Of a DNA stretch of 64,000 nucleotides, positions 43,763-51,895 are shown piece after piece. Origin of the DNA: Devosia nitrariae (lineage in GTDB: Bacteria > Pseudomonadota > Alphaproteobacteria > Rhizobiales > Devosiaceae); contig NZ_BSNS01000002.1 in the NCBI RefSeq assembly GCF_030160115.1, forward strand, positions 1 through 64,000. The letters run 5' to 3'. The notes beneath the pieces were generated by a model. It saw only the letters and a program-made list of their open reading frames with translations, was not told where the DNA came from and did no database searches. Each line of letters starts with the position of its first letter. The stretch's first letter is position 1. The translations under genes and the position numbers were made by a program.

Positions 43763-43791
43763 ACCATGGGGGAGAATCCGGCTGGCGTCAA
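43763..43791 (-). promoter_or_regulatory. Putative sigma-70 promoter for the gcv riboswitch transcript
   Basis: On the minus strand TTGACG (43791-43786) is followed after 17 bp by CATGGT (43768-43763). The -35 match is good and the -10 weak, as is common in alphaproteobacteria. It places the start a few bases before the first aptamer. Confidence 0.45.
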
Positions 43792-43827
43792 TCAGGCGCA
43801 ACGGTCTGCGCACGGTTGATTGAGCAG

Positions 43828-44418
43828 TTAGCCCCGCGTGTCGAATCCGACCCAGATGGTGATGGTCTCTCCCCCGACATAGGGGATGGCGACGTTCTCG
43901 ACCACCTTGACGAACTGGGCGGACTGGCTGGGCGGGGTAATGGCAACGGGAATGTCGTACTTCTCGCTGAACACTGCCTGGCCGTCGCGCTCGACAGCGA
44001 AGCGTACCGGCGCGGTCACCGACGACTGACTGCCGACCGGCCCGAGGAGGACGCGCCCGACCGCGCCCATATTGACGCGAATCTGGCCGTTGGAGACTGT
44101 GCAGTTGCGGCTGACTTCGTCGATGACCCCCTGGTACTGCAAGGACTGGGCGTTCACCCGGCCGCCGGCATAGCGGAACATGGCCTCACCGCCGTTGCGG
44201 ACTTTGATCGGTGGACATTCGGTGGCGATGGCGGGAAGCGCATTGGCCTGGGCCTGCGCGATCTGCGTCTGGCTGGGCGTGGCATTGACGAGATTGACGT
44301 CGGCAGTCGAGGAGCCGCCGCCGAACATCGACCCCATCGAGCAGCCGGCGAGCGCCAATCCGACAAGGCCCGCTGCGAGGCCGCGCGTCCCGACCGACAC
44401 CAATGCGCTATAGTGCAT
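43828..44418 (-). CDS. Lipoprotein of unknown function
   Basis: A 196-residue exported protein with a lipobox LALAGC placing the acylated Cys at about residue 26. The mature part has no named domain that I recognise; it contains a beta-rich segment (NAQSLQYQGVIDEVSRNC) and ends IWVGFDTRG. Two further cysteines (about 68 and 104) could pair in the periplasm. It is probably attached to a membrane of the envelope. It lies just upstream of the gcv promoter on the same strand. Confidence 0.75.
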   Translation of the reverse strand: MHYSALVSVGTRGLAAGLVGLALAGCSMGSMFGGGSSTADVNLVNATPSQTQIAQAQANALPAIATECPPIKVRNGGEAMFRYAGGRVNAQSLQYQGVIDEVSRNCTVSNGQIRVNMGAVGRVLLGPVGSQSSVTAPVRFAVERDGQAVFSEKYDIPVAITPPSQSAQFVKVVENVAIPYVGGETITIWVGFDTRG

Positions 44419-44442
44419 AAAGTTCTTCTCCTGAAGAAAAGC

Positions 44443-44931
44443 CTAAACCCGGGCGGCCTCGAGCGCCATGAGAATCGCCGGCGCGCCGCTGGCGTTGACC
44501 CCTGGCGCATCCTCTATGAACGCCACCTGAACGACGCCGCTCTCGATGATCATGGCCGAGCGCCGGAAACGCGTGCCCATGCCAGGCATGTCCTTGGCAA
44601 GGCCAAGCGCATTGGCGAGGGCCGCATCGCCGTCGGCCAGGAAGTCGATCTCGCCGAGCGCACCGGAGGCTTCCGCCCAGGCCTTCATGACGTGATGATC
44701 GTTGACGGAGGCGCAGACGATGCGGTCGACGCCGGCTGCACGCAGCTTTCCGGTATTGGCGACAAACCCCGGCAGATGGTTGACGTTGCAGGTGGGGGTG
44801 AACGCGCCAGGCACGGCGAACACCACCACGCGACCGGCGCCCAGAGCCTCGTCACTCGTCGCATCGTTGATGCCCTCGCCCGTCACGAGCTTGACGGCGA
44901 CCGACGGGATAGCTTGGCCGGCTTCAATCAT
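44443..44931 (-). CDS. Peroxiredoxin (Prx5/type II)
   Basis: A 162-residue thiol peroxidase. The peroxidatic Cys is C48 in VPGAFTPTCNVNHLPGF, the Prx5-type signature, and RFRRSAMIIESGVVQ near 123-137 contains the conserved Arg. A second Cys (about 74) may resolve. It is cytosolic, reducing H2O2 and alkyl or lipid peroxides with glutathione/glutaredoxin or thioredoxin. 24 bp before the lipoprotein gene. Confidence 0.92.
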   Translation of the reverse strand: MIEAGQAIPSVAVKLVTGEGINDATSDEALGAGRVVVFAVPGAFTPTCNVNHLPGFVANTGKLRAAGVDRIVCASVNDHHVMKAWAEASGALGEIDFLADGDAALANALGLAKDMPGMGTRFRRSAMIIESGVVQVAFIEDAPGVNASGAPAILMALEAARV

Positions 44932-45022
44932 TACCTGTCGTCCTGTGGCTGCGAGCCCATGTCCACCGGATATGCGGCTTTGTCATGGCATGCAAGGCGC
45001 GATCACGGTTTTGCCTGCAGCA

Positions 45023-45838
45023 TCAGTCCGCGGCGACAGTGCTGTCGATACTGAAGGCGCCAAGGTCGGTGCGGAACACGAGCTCGAGCGGACGCCCCGC
45101 GAGCGTGCGCGCATCGACCTTGTCGAGGACCGGCAAGACCGCGCGCGTCCCGGAAGGGTCGGGTTCAGCAGGACCGAGGAGAGGCGTGCCATCGGCGAAG
45201 GCGCCGATGAGGCTCGTGGGGTTCAGCTCCTTACCCTTCAGCTCGACGGAAAGCGCCTTGGCCTCTCCATCGTAGCGGACTTCGCCGAGCGGAGAGTCGG
45301 CATCGGTCCACGCGGCGGGCGTCAGGGCAAAAGCCTGGCGCAGGCGCAAAGCGTTGCCGGTATCACGCTCGCCGGCGAGGGACAGGGAGAAAGCGGCGGT
45401 GACGGGCACGCAGATGTCCGAGCAGATGCCGAGAAGCGCCTTCAGCTCGAGTTGGGCGGTCGAACCCTCGACCGTCAGCTCGACCGGCAGCACCAGGGGG
45501 CCGTAATAGACATAGTCGACATAGCCGTCGCGGGTCTCGACAGTCGGATACGGCCAGAGCACCCGGTGGGCGCGGACGCCCTCCGATCCCGAAACGTCAA
45601 GTTCGGTGGGGATGCCCGTCTCGCCGGGTATCCGCCAATAGGTCTTGGTGGTCTCGGGCATGTCGATCTCGAGGCCAATCAGCGTGCGTCCGTCGGCAGC
45701 GACCTCGCCGGTGCTGACGAGACGAATCGAGACCTCGGGGGCGACCTCCTGCCAAGCGGTCTCGCCTGCCCACGAGGCGGCCACAGACGACAGGACGATG
45801 AGGGCTGAAAGCAGAAGTGGGCGCATGATGGCGCGCAT
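45023..45838 (-). CDS. Exported DsbD N-terminal-domain-like protein
   Basis: A 271-residue protein with a signal peptide (about 1-25, ending SSVAASWAG). The mature part matches the DsbD alpha-domain type (YWRIPGETGIPTEL, VLWPYPTVETRDGYVDYVYY, and KALLGICSDICVPVTAAF with a CxxxC pair). In full DsbD this domain passes electrons from the membrane to periplasmic thiols; here the membrane and thioredoxin parts are missing. It may serve as a periplasmic reductant partner of another membrane reductase. A second in-frame ATG at 45826 is possible. Confidence 0.8.
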   Translation of the reverse strand: MRAIMRPLLLSALIVLSSVAASWAGETAWQEVAPEVSIRLVSTGEVAADGRTLIGLEIDMPETTKTYWRIPGETGIPTELDVSGSEGVRAHRVLWPYPTVETRDGYVDYVYYGPLVLPVELTVEGSTAQLELKALLGICSDICVPVTAAFSLSLAGERDTGNALRLRQAFALTPAAWTDADSPLGEVRYDGEAKALSVELKGKELNPTSLIGAFADGTPLLGPAEPDPSGTRAVLPVLDKVDARTLAGRPLELVFRTDLGAFSIDSTVAAD

Positions 45839-45951
45839 TTAGCCCAGCCAAAGATGAAGAAACAACTTCCCAAGGCATCAGGCCTTCGTGAGCGCGATCA
45901 AATCCCCTTGCCGGGATTGGCAGGGGACGGCGGGGGGCCTAGACTGACGAT

Positions 45952-46527
45952 ATGGATAGTCTCGAAGGCCAGTTTCTGGTTGCCATGCCCGACATGGGCG
46001 ACGAGCGTTTCGCCGAAAGCGTCATCTATCTCGTTGGGCACAGCGCCGACGGAGCGATGGGGCTCGTCATCAACCACTCATTCGCCGAGATGAAGTTCGG
46101 TGACATTCTGCAAGAGCTCGACCTCGGCGACCCGGACATGATCATCCGCCTGCCCGACACGATCCGTGACCGGCGGGTGCTCCGCGGCGGACCTGTGGAG
46201 CGCGGGCGTGGCTTCGTCCTGCATTCACCCGATTATTCGAGTCTCAACACGTTTCCGACCGCCAACGGCATATGCCTGACCGCCACACTCGATATCCTCA
46301 GGGCCATCGCCTTCGGTCCGGCACCGAAATCCTCGCTCTTCGCGCTCGGCTGCTGCAGTTGGGGTCCAGGCCAGCTCGACAGCGAGATGCTGCAGAACGG
46401 TTGGCTGACGACATCCTTCTCGCCGGATCTGCTGTTCGACGTGCCCTATGACAAGAGGTACGACACGGCGCTCGAAACGCTCCACATCACCCGGGCGAGC
46501 TTCAGCCAGGATGCCGGGCACGCCTAG
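45952..46527 (+). CDS. YqgE/AlgH family protein
   Basis: A 191-residue member of the DUF179 (YqgE/AlgH) family: LEGQFLVAMPDMGDERFAES near 4-23, AMGLVINHSF near 35-44, GGPVERGRGFVLH near 79-91, and ALGCCSWGPGQLDSEM near 129-144. The function is not established; AlgH of Pseudomonas affects alginate genes. It is divergent from the DsbD-like gene, with 113 bp between. A repeat element begins right at its stop. Confidence 0.92.
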   Translation: MDSLEGQFLVAMPDMGDERFAESVIYLVGHSADGAMGLVINHSFAEMKFGDILQELDLGDPDMIIRLPDTIRDRRVLRGGPVERGRGFVLHSPDYSSLNTFPTANGICLTATLDILRAIAFGPAPKSSLFALGCCSWGPGQLDSEMLQNGWLTTSFSPDLLFDVPYDKRYDTALETLHITRASFSQDAGHA

Positions 46528-46736
46528 GGTGCGTTGATATTCAGGTGATGCCGGTCTGCAAATGGCCGTTTTCTGTGCTTCCGGCCTTCGCCGGCCGAAG
46601 CTTTCACGAGCGTCAGCGCTCCAGGAAGGGCTACGGCCGGCATAGGCCGGTGCTCACGTACCAACAGGTACGCTTCGCTCCGGTTCTCGAAAACAGCCAT
46701 TTTCGCCTCGGCCTGACCTGAATCTCAACACACCCT
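46526..46736. mobile_element. MITE-like element with long terminal inverted repeats (about 211 bp)
   Basis: The ends are inverted copies: left AGGGTGCGTTGATATTCAGG (46526-46545) and, on the opposite strand, AGGGTGTGTTGAGATTCAGG (46736-46717), with the match continuing inward to about 28 bp. Internal arms (GCAAATGGCCGTTTTC vs GAAAACAGCCATTTTCGC) pair as well. There is no ORF. Non-autonomous palindromic repeats of this look occur in Hyphomicrobiales. The left end overlaps the YqgE stop codon. Confidence 0.65.
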
Positions 46737-46764
46737 GGAGCGCGATACGAAAGAACTGGAGCGC

Positions 46765-47871
46765 TCAAAAACTGGGATCGTAGTTGAAGTAGATCGGGTT
46801 GGAGAGCCCGATCATGTTGCCGCTTTGCGCCATGGAATAGGGCACTTCGGGATAAGGGGTCTGCGGCCCTTCCACCTCGACGCGGTAGTAGTTGCGGGCA
46901 TCGCTCTCTGGCGTATCGGTGAACCGAACCGTCCCCGTGTCGGGGTCGGTGGCGAAGCTGCCGAACAGGTCCCGGTTCTTGACGACCGTGATCTTGTAGG
47001 ACACGCCGCCGATGCCGCCACCGACCAGCCTCACCTCGAACGTGACGGGTCCGCCGGTTGGCCTGGCGTTGTCGCCCATCATCATGTCCATGCGGCCATC
47101 CTGATCGAGATCGGCATAGAACTCGACACGAGGATTGTAGGGATTGGCGCTGACCGAGGCCCGTCCCTTCACCAGCCCCTCGAGAAGAGCCTCCCTGGTG
47201 CGGGCCGTCGCGAAGATCCAAGTTGTCGGCGTGCCGACATAGTTGGCGGTGGCTTCGACACTGAGGGGTGTCGTCAGCTCTGGTGTGTCGGGTACACCAT
47301 GGTGCGAGTCGCTTCCGCCCCGGGCGCCCAGCATGCGGCCGGATTTCAGCATGTCGTCCCAGATCCTTACGCCCGGAACATTCTTCGGCCAGACGCACGT
47401 ATTCCACACCTCGATGGAATCGGCCAGATCGAAGGAATAGCCGTAGTGGTTCTTGGTGCTGGGATGGTTGGCGGAAAAGTGGACGCCAAGCTCTCGTTTG
47501 AGCGACAGTAGATCCCAGTCACGAGCATCGCGCGCGTCGAAGACCCGCTGATGGTCGTAAGGGACCGAGGACAGGATATTGATGTGGCCGCGCGCGGCGG
47601 TGAGCTCGGCGCCATAGAACAGCAGCACCGTTCTCGACCTGAATTCCGGATCGCTCCAGGTGTTGTTGGCGACATCGCCAAAAACGTGCACGTCGTGGTC
47701 GGTGATGGCGAGGTAGTCGAACCCGAGTTTTTCGGCAAAGCCGATGATCTTGGCTTGCGGGTTGTTGGTGGAATCCGTGCTGTGGCGCGAATGCATGTGC
47801 CAGTCGCCCTTCAGCCAAACACCCTGGGTCAGGCTCGCCACAGGCGGAATTGAGGCCGGAACGACGGGCAT
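46765..47871 (-). CDS. CehA/McbA family PHP-type metallohydrolase
   Basis: A 368-residue protein. A PHP-like phosphoesterase domain carries the metal ligands in GDWHMHSRHSTDS near 22-34, LAITDHDVHVFGD near 54-66, and GARGGSDSHHGVPD near 182-195. The C-terminal third is beta-rich and typical of the CehA/McbA subgroup, which includes carbaryl hydrolase, though most members have unknown substrates. No signal peptide. 32 bp behind the GGDEF-EAL gene, so possibly cotranscribed. Confidence 0.83.
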   Translation of the reverse strand: MPVVPASIPPVASLTQGVWLKGDWHMHSRHSTDSTNNPQAKIIGFAEKLGFDYLAITDHDVHVFGDVANNTWSDPEFRSRTVLLFYGAELTAARGHINILSSVPYDHQRVFDARDARDWDLLSLKRELGVHFSANHPSTKNHYGYSFDLADSIEVWNTCVWPKNVPGVRIWDDMLKSGRMLGARGGSDSHHGVPDTPELTTPLSVEATANYVGTPTTWIFATARTREALLEGLVKGRASVSANPYNPRVEFYADLDQDGRMDMMMGDNARPTGGPVTFEVRLVGGGIGGVSYKITVVKNRDLFGSFATDPDTGTVRFTDTPESDARNYYRVEVEGPQTPYPEVPYSMAQSGNMIGLSNPIYFNYDPSF

Positions 47872-47903
47872 GGCTGATCCACTTTCCTAAAGAGAGAAAT
47901 ATC

Positions 47904-50786
47904 CTAGCGCGACAGTTGCGCCTGGAGCTGCTTGCCGAACTCGGCGGCGCTCATGGCGGCGCCGAAGGCGAAGCCCTGGGCGAGGCGGCAATCGAGAGTA
48001 CGCAGGCGCTCGAGCTCGTCGAGGGTCTCGACGCCCTCGGCCACGACCGACAGTTCGAGCTCGTTGGCGAGTGCGACGATGGCGCGAATGATCGGACCCT
48101 GGGTGTGGGCGACGCCCTTGCTCTCGTTCAGCTGCACGAAATCGGCCGGGATCTTGATGGTATCGACCGGAAAGCGATGCAGATAGCTGAGAGACGAGTG
48201 TCCGGTGCCGAAGTCGTCGAGCGCCAGGCCCAGACCGAGATTTTTGAGGGCCGCGAGCATATAGGCGGAATGCTCCGGGTTGGTCATCACCTGCGACTCG
48301 GTCAGCTCCAGTTTCAGGTGCCGCGCCAAAGCCTTGTTCTGGCCGACAGTGCTGCGAATGTCGCCGAGCAGCGTCTCGCTGGCAAGCTGGGTGGGTGAGA
48401 GATTGACCGAAACGAAGAAATCCTCCGGCAGGGTGGGCATCACCGTCATCCAGTCGCGGGTGTGGAAGGCGGCCTGCTCGAAGGCGATGCGACCCAGGCG
48501 GTCGATGAGATTGGCCCGTTCGGCGAGGGCGATGAACTCTTCGGGTGCCACCAGCCCCCGGGTTGGATGGTTCCAGCGCATGAGCGCCTCGGCGCCGGCG
48601 ATCTTGCCGGAGAGGATGTCCATGATCGGCTGGAACTCAACCTGCAGCTCGCCCTCGTTCATGCCGCGCTGGAGGTCCTCTTCGTTGGCGCGGTTATAGG
48701 CGCTGATCGAGCGGGCCGAGGCGCGGTAGGCCTCAATCCGGTCGCCGCCCAGGCGCTTGGCGTAGTACATGGCAAGCTCGGCATCGCGCAGCACGTCGGC
48801 GGCGGTTGCCGGATTGGAATCGTAGATGGTGACGCCGATCGAGGCCGTCAGCGTCAGGTCCCGGTCGCCGAAGTTGAACGGCGCCTTGAGGGCTTTGCGG
48901 ATCTGCTCGGCCATCTCGGCGATCTTGCCGGCGGCCTGCTCGGAAGCGAGGATGACGGCGAACTGGTCGCCGGAGATGCGCGCCACCGTGTCGAGCGGGC
49001 GCATCAGCCGGGCGATGCGGCGCGCGACCGCAAGCAGCACGCTGTCGGCGGCCGTCTTGCCGATGCGCTCCTCGAGCTCGACGAAGCGATCGAGATCGAC
49101 GAGGAAAACCGCAGGCTTGATGCCGTTGGGGGTTCGAGCGCGCACCAGGGCCCGCTCCAGCCGATCAAGGAGGAGTTGCTTGTTGGGCAGGCCAGTCAGG
49201 CTATCATGGACGGCATCGTGCAGGAGCCTCTCACGGGTGGCGCGGTCTTCGGTGACGTCCTGCAGCGTGCCGACGATGCGGTTCACCTGGCCGTCGCCGC
49301 CGAGCACCGGTTTGACCCGCATGCGGAAGGTGCGGTAGCTGCCGTCATGCGCGGCGACCCTCATGTCGGCGGAAACCTTGCCGCGGCGCAGTTCGACGAG
49401 CGTGTCGAAGGCCGTGCGGAAGCGGTCGCGATCCTCGGGGTGAACGCGGTCGAGCCAACGCTTGACGGCGCCGCGCAGGGCCCCACGCTTCTCGCCGAGA
49501 CGCACGGCCAGCTCGTCCGAAACCATTACGCGGTCGCGTTCGATGTTCCAGTCGAAGACGAAATCGCCCGAGCCGGTCAGCGCCAGCGCGCGCCGCTCGA
49601 CCTCCGACAGCGTGCCGATGGTCACCTGACCTTCGGAGAAGGCGTGCTGGACGGCGGTGAACCCCAAAAGCATGACGATGAGGACGAGTCCCCCACCGAC
49701 GGCGGGCTGGGCGACATCGTTGGTGACCTGGCCGGAAATGACGAGGAAGCCATAGAACAACCAGGCAATGACGATGATCCAGGTCGGCACCAGCAGCACC
49801 GCCCGGTCGTAGCCGCGTAGCGCCAGCAGCAGGATGAGGAAGAGCCCGGAGAAGCCGAGGAGGACGAGGACGAGCCGGGCAATGGTGGCAGCGATAGCCG
49901 GTTGGAAGAAGGCGAAGGCGAAGAGCGCCAGGAACAGCGTGCCGAGGCCCAGCGCCAGGTGGATGAAGCGCAGGTGCCAGCGGTGCAGGTTGAGATAAAT
50001 GAAGAGAAAGCCCGCCAGCGTGGTGGCGATGCCGGCCTCGGCGGCCGCGCGCAGCGGCGGCATGGCGCCGGCCGGCAGAGCGAGGAGGCGTCCCATGACG
50101 CCGAAATCGATGAGAAGGTATGCCAGAACTGCCCAGGCAAAGGCAGCGGTCGCCGGAAAGACCCCCCTGCCCTTGACGACGAACATTGTGGTCAGGAACA
50201 CGGCGGCGAGCGAGGCGACGCCAAGAACGACGCCGCGAAAGAGCGTGAACGAGTTGACGTAATCGCGATAGGCGCCAGGTTCCCAGAGATAGAGCTCGGG
50301 AAGCTCGGATGAATTGAGCTCGGCCACAAAGGTGACGGTGGCGCCCGGATCGAGGGTGATCTCGAAAACGTCCGCTTCGGGGTCGGCGAGGCGTACCGGG
50401 CGGATGCCGGCGCTGGGGGTCAATGCCCGGACGCGGTCATTGCCGAGATCGGGTTGGAAGACGCCGGAGCCGGGGAGGCGAAAGAACGGCGCGACCAGCA
50501 GGCGCTCGATCTGTTGGTCGCTTTCGTTACGCAGGGCAAAAAGCGCCCAGAACGGGTCGGCCTCGGGCGCGGTCCCCAGAACCTCGATGCGGCGGATGAT
50601 GCCATCCTCGCCCGGTGCGGTCGAAAGCTGCACGCGCCCGTTCTCTCCGGGCTCGATGTCGATCGCCTCGGTGAGATTGATCGCGTTGATGTCCGGCGGG
50701 ACGGTGATGACCTCGAAAGCAGCGGCCGGGAAAGAGCAGAGAATGACGGCCGCAAGAACAGTCGCGAGGGCAAGAAGGTGACGCAT
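47904..50786 (-). CDS. Membrane sensor with PAS, degenerate GGDEF and EAL domains
   Basis: A 960-residue protein: signal peptide (1-23), periplasmic domain (about 24-180), about seven helices (185-380; 7TMR-DISM-like), a PAS domain (400-515), GGDEF (525-690) and EAL (700-955). The GGDEF active site reads SGDQF at 605-609, so cyclase activity is doubtful. The EAL domain keeps EAL (733-735), VNLSP, ELTES, DDFG and AEGVET, but the usual KID reads KIP. It is probably a c-di-GMP phosphodiesterase, perhaps allosterically GTP-sensing, answering a periplasmic or membrane signal. Confidence 0.9.
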   Translation of the reverse strand: MRHLLALATVLAAVILCSFPAAAFEVITVPPDINAINLTEAIDIEPGENGRVQLSTAPGEDGIIRRIEVLGTAPEADPFWALFALRNESDQQIERLLVAPFFRLPGSGVFQPDLGNDRVRALTPSAGIRPVRLADPEADVFEITLDPGATVTFVAELNSSELPELYLWEPGAYRDYVNSFTLFRGVVLGVASLAAVFLTTMFVVKGRGVFPATAAFAWAVLAYLLIDFGVMGRLLALPAGAMPPLRAAAEAGIATTLAGFLFIYLNLHRWHLRFIHLALGLGTLFLALFAFAFFQPAIAATIARLVLVLLGFSGLFLILLLALRGYDRAVLLVPTWIIVIAWLFYGFLVISGQVTNDVAQPAVGGGLVLIVMLLGFTAVQHAFSEGQVTIGTLSEVERRALALTGSGDFVFDWNIERDRVMVSDELAVRLGEKRGALRGAVKRWLDRVHPEDRDRFRTAFDTLVELRRGKVSADMRVAAHDGSYRTFRMRVKPVLGGDGQVNRIVGTLQDVTEDRATRERLLHDAVHDSLTGLPNKQLLLDRLERALVRARTPNGIKPAVFLVDLDRFVELEERIGKTAADSVLLAVARRIARLMRPLDTVARISGDQFAVILASEQAAGKIAEMAEQIRKALKAPFNFGDRDLTLTASIGVTIYDSNPATAADVLRDAELAMYYAKRLGGDRIEAYRASARSISAYNRANEEDLQRGMNEGELQVEFQPIMDILSGKIAGAEALMRWNHPTRGLVAPEEFIALAERANLIDRLGRIAFEQAAFHTRDWMTVMPTLPEDFFVSVNLSPTQLASETLLGDIRSTVGQNKALARHLKLELTESQVMTNPEHSAYMLAALKNLGLGLALDDFGTGHSSLSYLHRFPVDTIKIPADFVQLNESKGVAHTQGPIIRAIVALANELELSVVAEGVETLDELERLRTLDCRLAQGFAFGAAMSAAEFGKQLQAQLSR

Positions 50787-51003
50787 TCGGGGCGATTATA
50801 TCCTGCGATAGGCTTCATTGTGACGCTGAGCGGCACCACCTGCGCGCAAGATGTCGCAGCGCCGTGCCGCCGTCCTTGTTCTTATGCCATCACCGCGACG
50901 GACAGCCGAGAGCCGGACAATCGCGCATGCGGACCAGCAGGACGGCGCCTTTGGTAGCGGGGTTTGCAGGCTCCGACAAGCATCGATACCTGTTGCAGAT
51001 CGA

Positions 51004-51618
51004 TCACACATAACGGATGCGACCAAGGCGCAGCTGGTCGTAGCGCTCGCGGGTCAACCCGAAGAGCACGTGATCGGCCCAGCGGCCGTCGATCTGAAGG
51101 TAGTGCTTGGCAAAACCCTCCTCGACGAAGCCGTTCTTTTCGAGCACCCGCCGCGAAGCGGTGTTGTCGGGAAGGAACGCAGCGTGGATGCGGTGCAGGT
51201 CGAGGGTATCGAAGGCGAAGGGAATGACGGTGGCGACGGCCTCGGTCATCAGGCCCCTTCCGGCATGGGGCTGGCCCATCCAATAGCCGAGATTGACGAA
51301 CTGGGCGGCCCGGCGGCGGATGTTGGAGAGGGTCAGGCCGCCGACCAACTCCTCGCGGCCGGCATCCATGCGGAAGATAAGAAAGGAGTAGTCGGTGCCG
51401 TCCAGAGCTTCCTGGCGGGCGCGACGCACCCGGGCGGCATAAACACGCTGGCCGAGGTCAACTTCCGACCAACGCGGCTCGAAGGGCTTGAGGAAATCGC
51501 GGCTCTGGCGGCGCAAGGCATACCAAGGCTCATAGTCGCGCATCTGCGGCAGGCGGAGGAGAACATGTGGTCCACGCAGGACAGGCGTTTCGCCGGCTAC
51601 CGACCAAGGCCAGAACAT
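51004..51618 (-). CDS. GNAT N-acetyltransferase, RimJ/RimL-like
   Basis: A 204-residue acetyltransferase: LGYWMGQPHAGRGLMTEAVA near 109-128 contains the acetyl-CoA-binding RGxxTEA segment, and FLPDNTASRRVLEKNGFVEE near 147-166 is the RimJ signature. RimJ/RimL enzymes acetylate the N-termini of ribosomal proteins S5/L12 or other substrates. 277 bp behind the M16 peptidase gene, so probably transcribed independently. Confidence 0.88.
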   Translation of the reverse strand: MFWPWSVAGETPVLRGPHVLLRLPQMRDYEPWYALRRQSRDFLKPFEPRWSEVDLGQRVYAARVRRARQEALDGTDYSFLIFRMDAGREELVGGLTLSNIRRRAAQFVNLGYWMGQPHAGRGLMTEAVATVIPFAFDTLDLHRIHAAFLPDNTASRRVLEKNGFVEEGFAKHYLQIDGRWADHVLFGLTRERYDQLRLGRIRYV

Positions 51619-51794
51619 CGCCGCCGAGCCTCCAATCCCGCCGCCAGCTCAGGGAGCTTTTGGAAAGCGGCCGACACCGGGACGCAATTGGCGTCCTGCT
51701 GCGCTCCGGCGCTCATCTACCACCATGCACGCACCACCGCGGTGCTTGCAAAATCCAATTCCGGCCCTGGCATGCGCCATTTCCAAACCCTTCT

Positions 51795-51893
51795 AGGGCG
51801 CGATACGATTCGACGTAGTCAAATCGCGCGCCCTAAGTCTGTGTTGCCGCGGGATTCTCCGCGAAAAACGGGTTCTCACTTTTTCGCATCCCG
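51795..51893. repeat. Two adjacent palindromes in the GNAT/M16 gap
   Basis: AGGGCGCGAT (51795) pairs with ATCGCGCGCCCT (51823). Next, GCGGGAT (51848) and GCGAAAAA (51860) pair with TTTTTCGC (51879) and ATCCCGC (51887) to give a nested hairpin. The second part is a common alphaproteobacterial intergenic repeat. It ends just after the minus-strand M16 gene stop (51896), so it may act as its transcript end. Confidence 0.5.
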
Positions 51894-51895
51894 CT

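Noticed and set aside
46526-46736. Insertion sequence with transposase
   Set aside because: The element is only about 211 bp and has no coding capacity, so it can at most be a non-autonomous element.
50787-51003. Possible tRNA or small RNA in the gap between the GGDEF-EAL and GNAT genes
   Set aside because: No T-arm consensus, no cloverleaf pairing, and no terminator hairpin could be found by eye.
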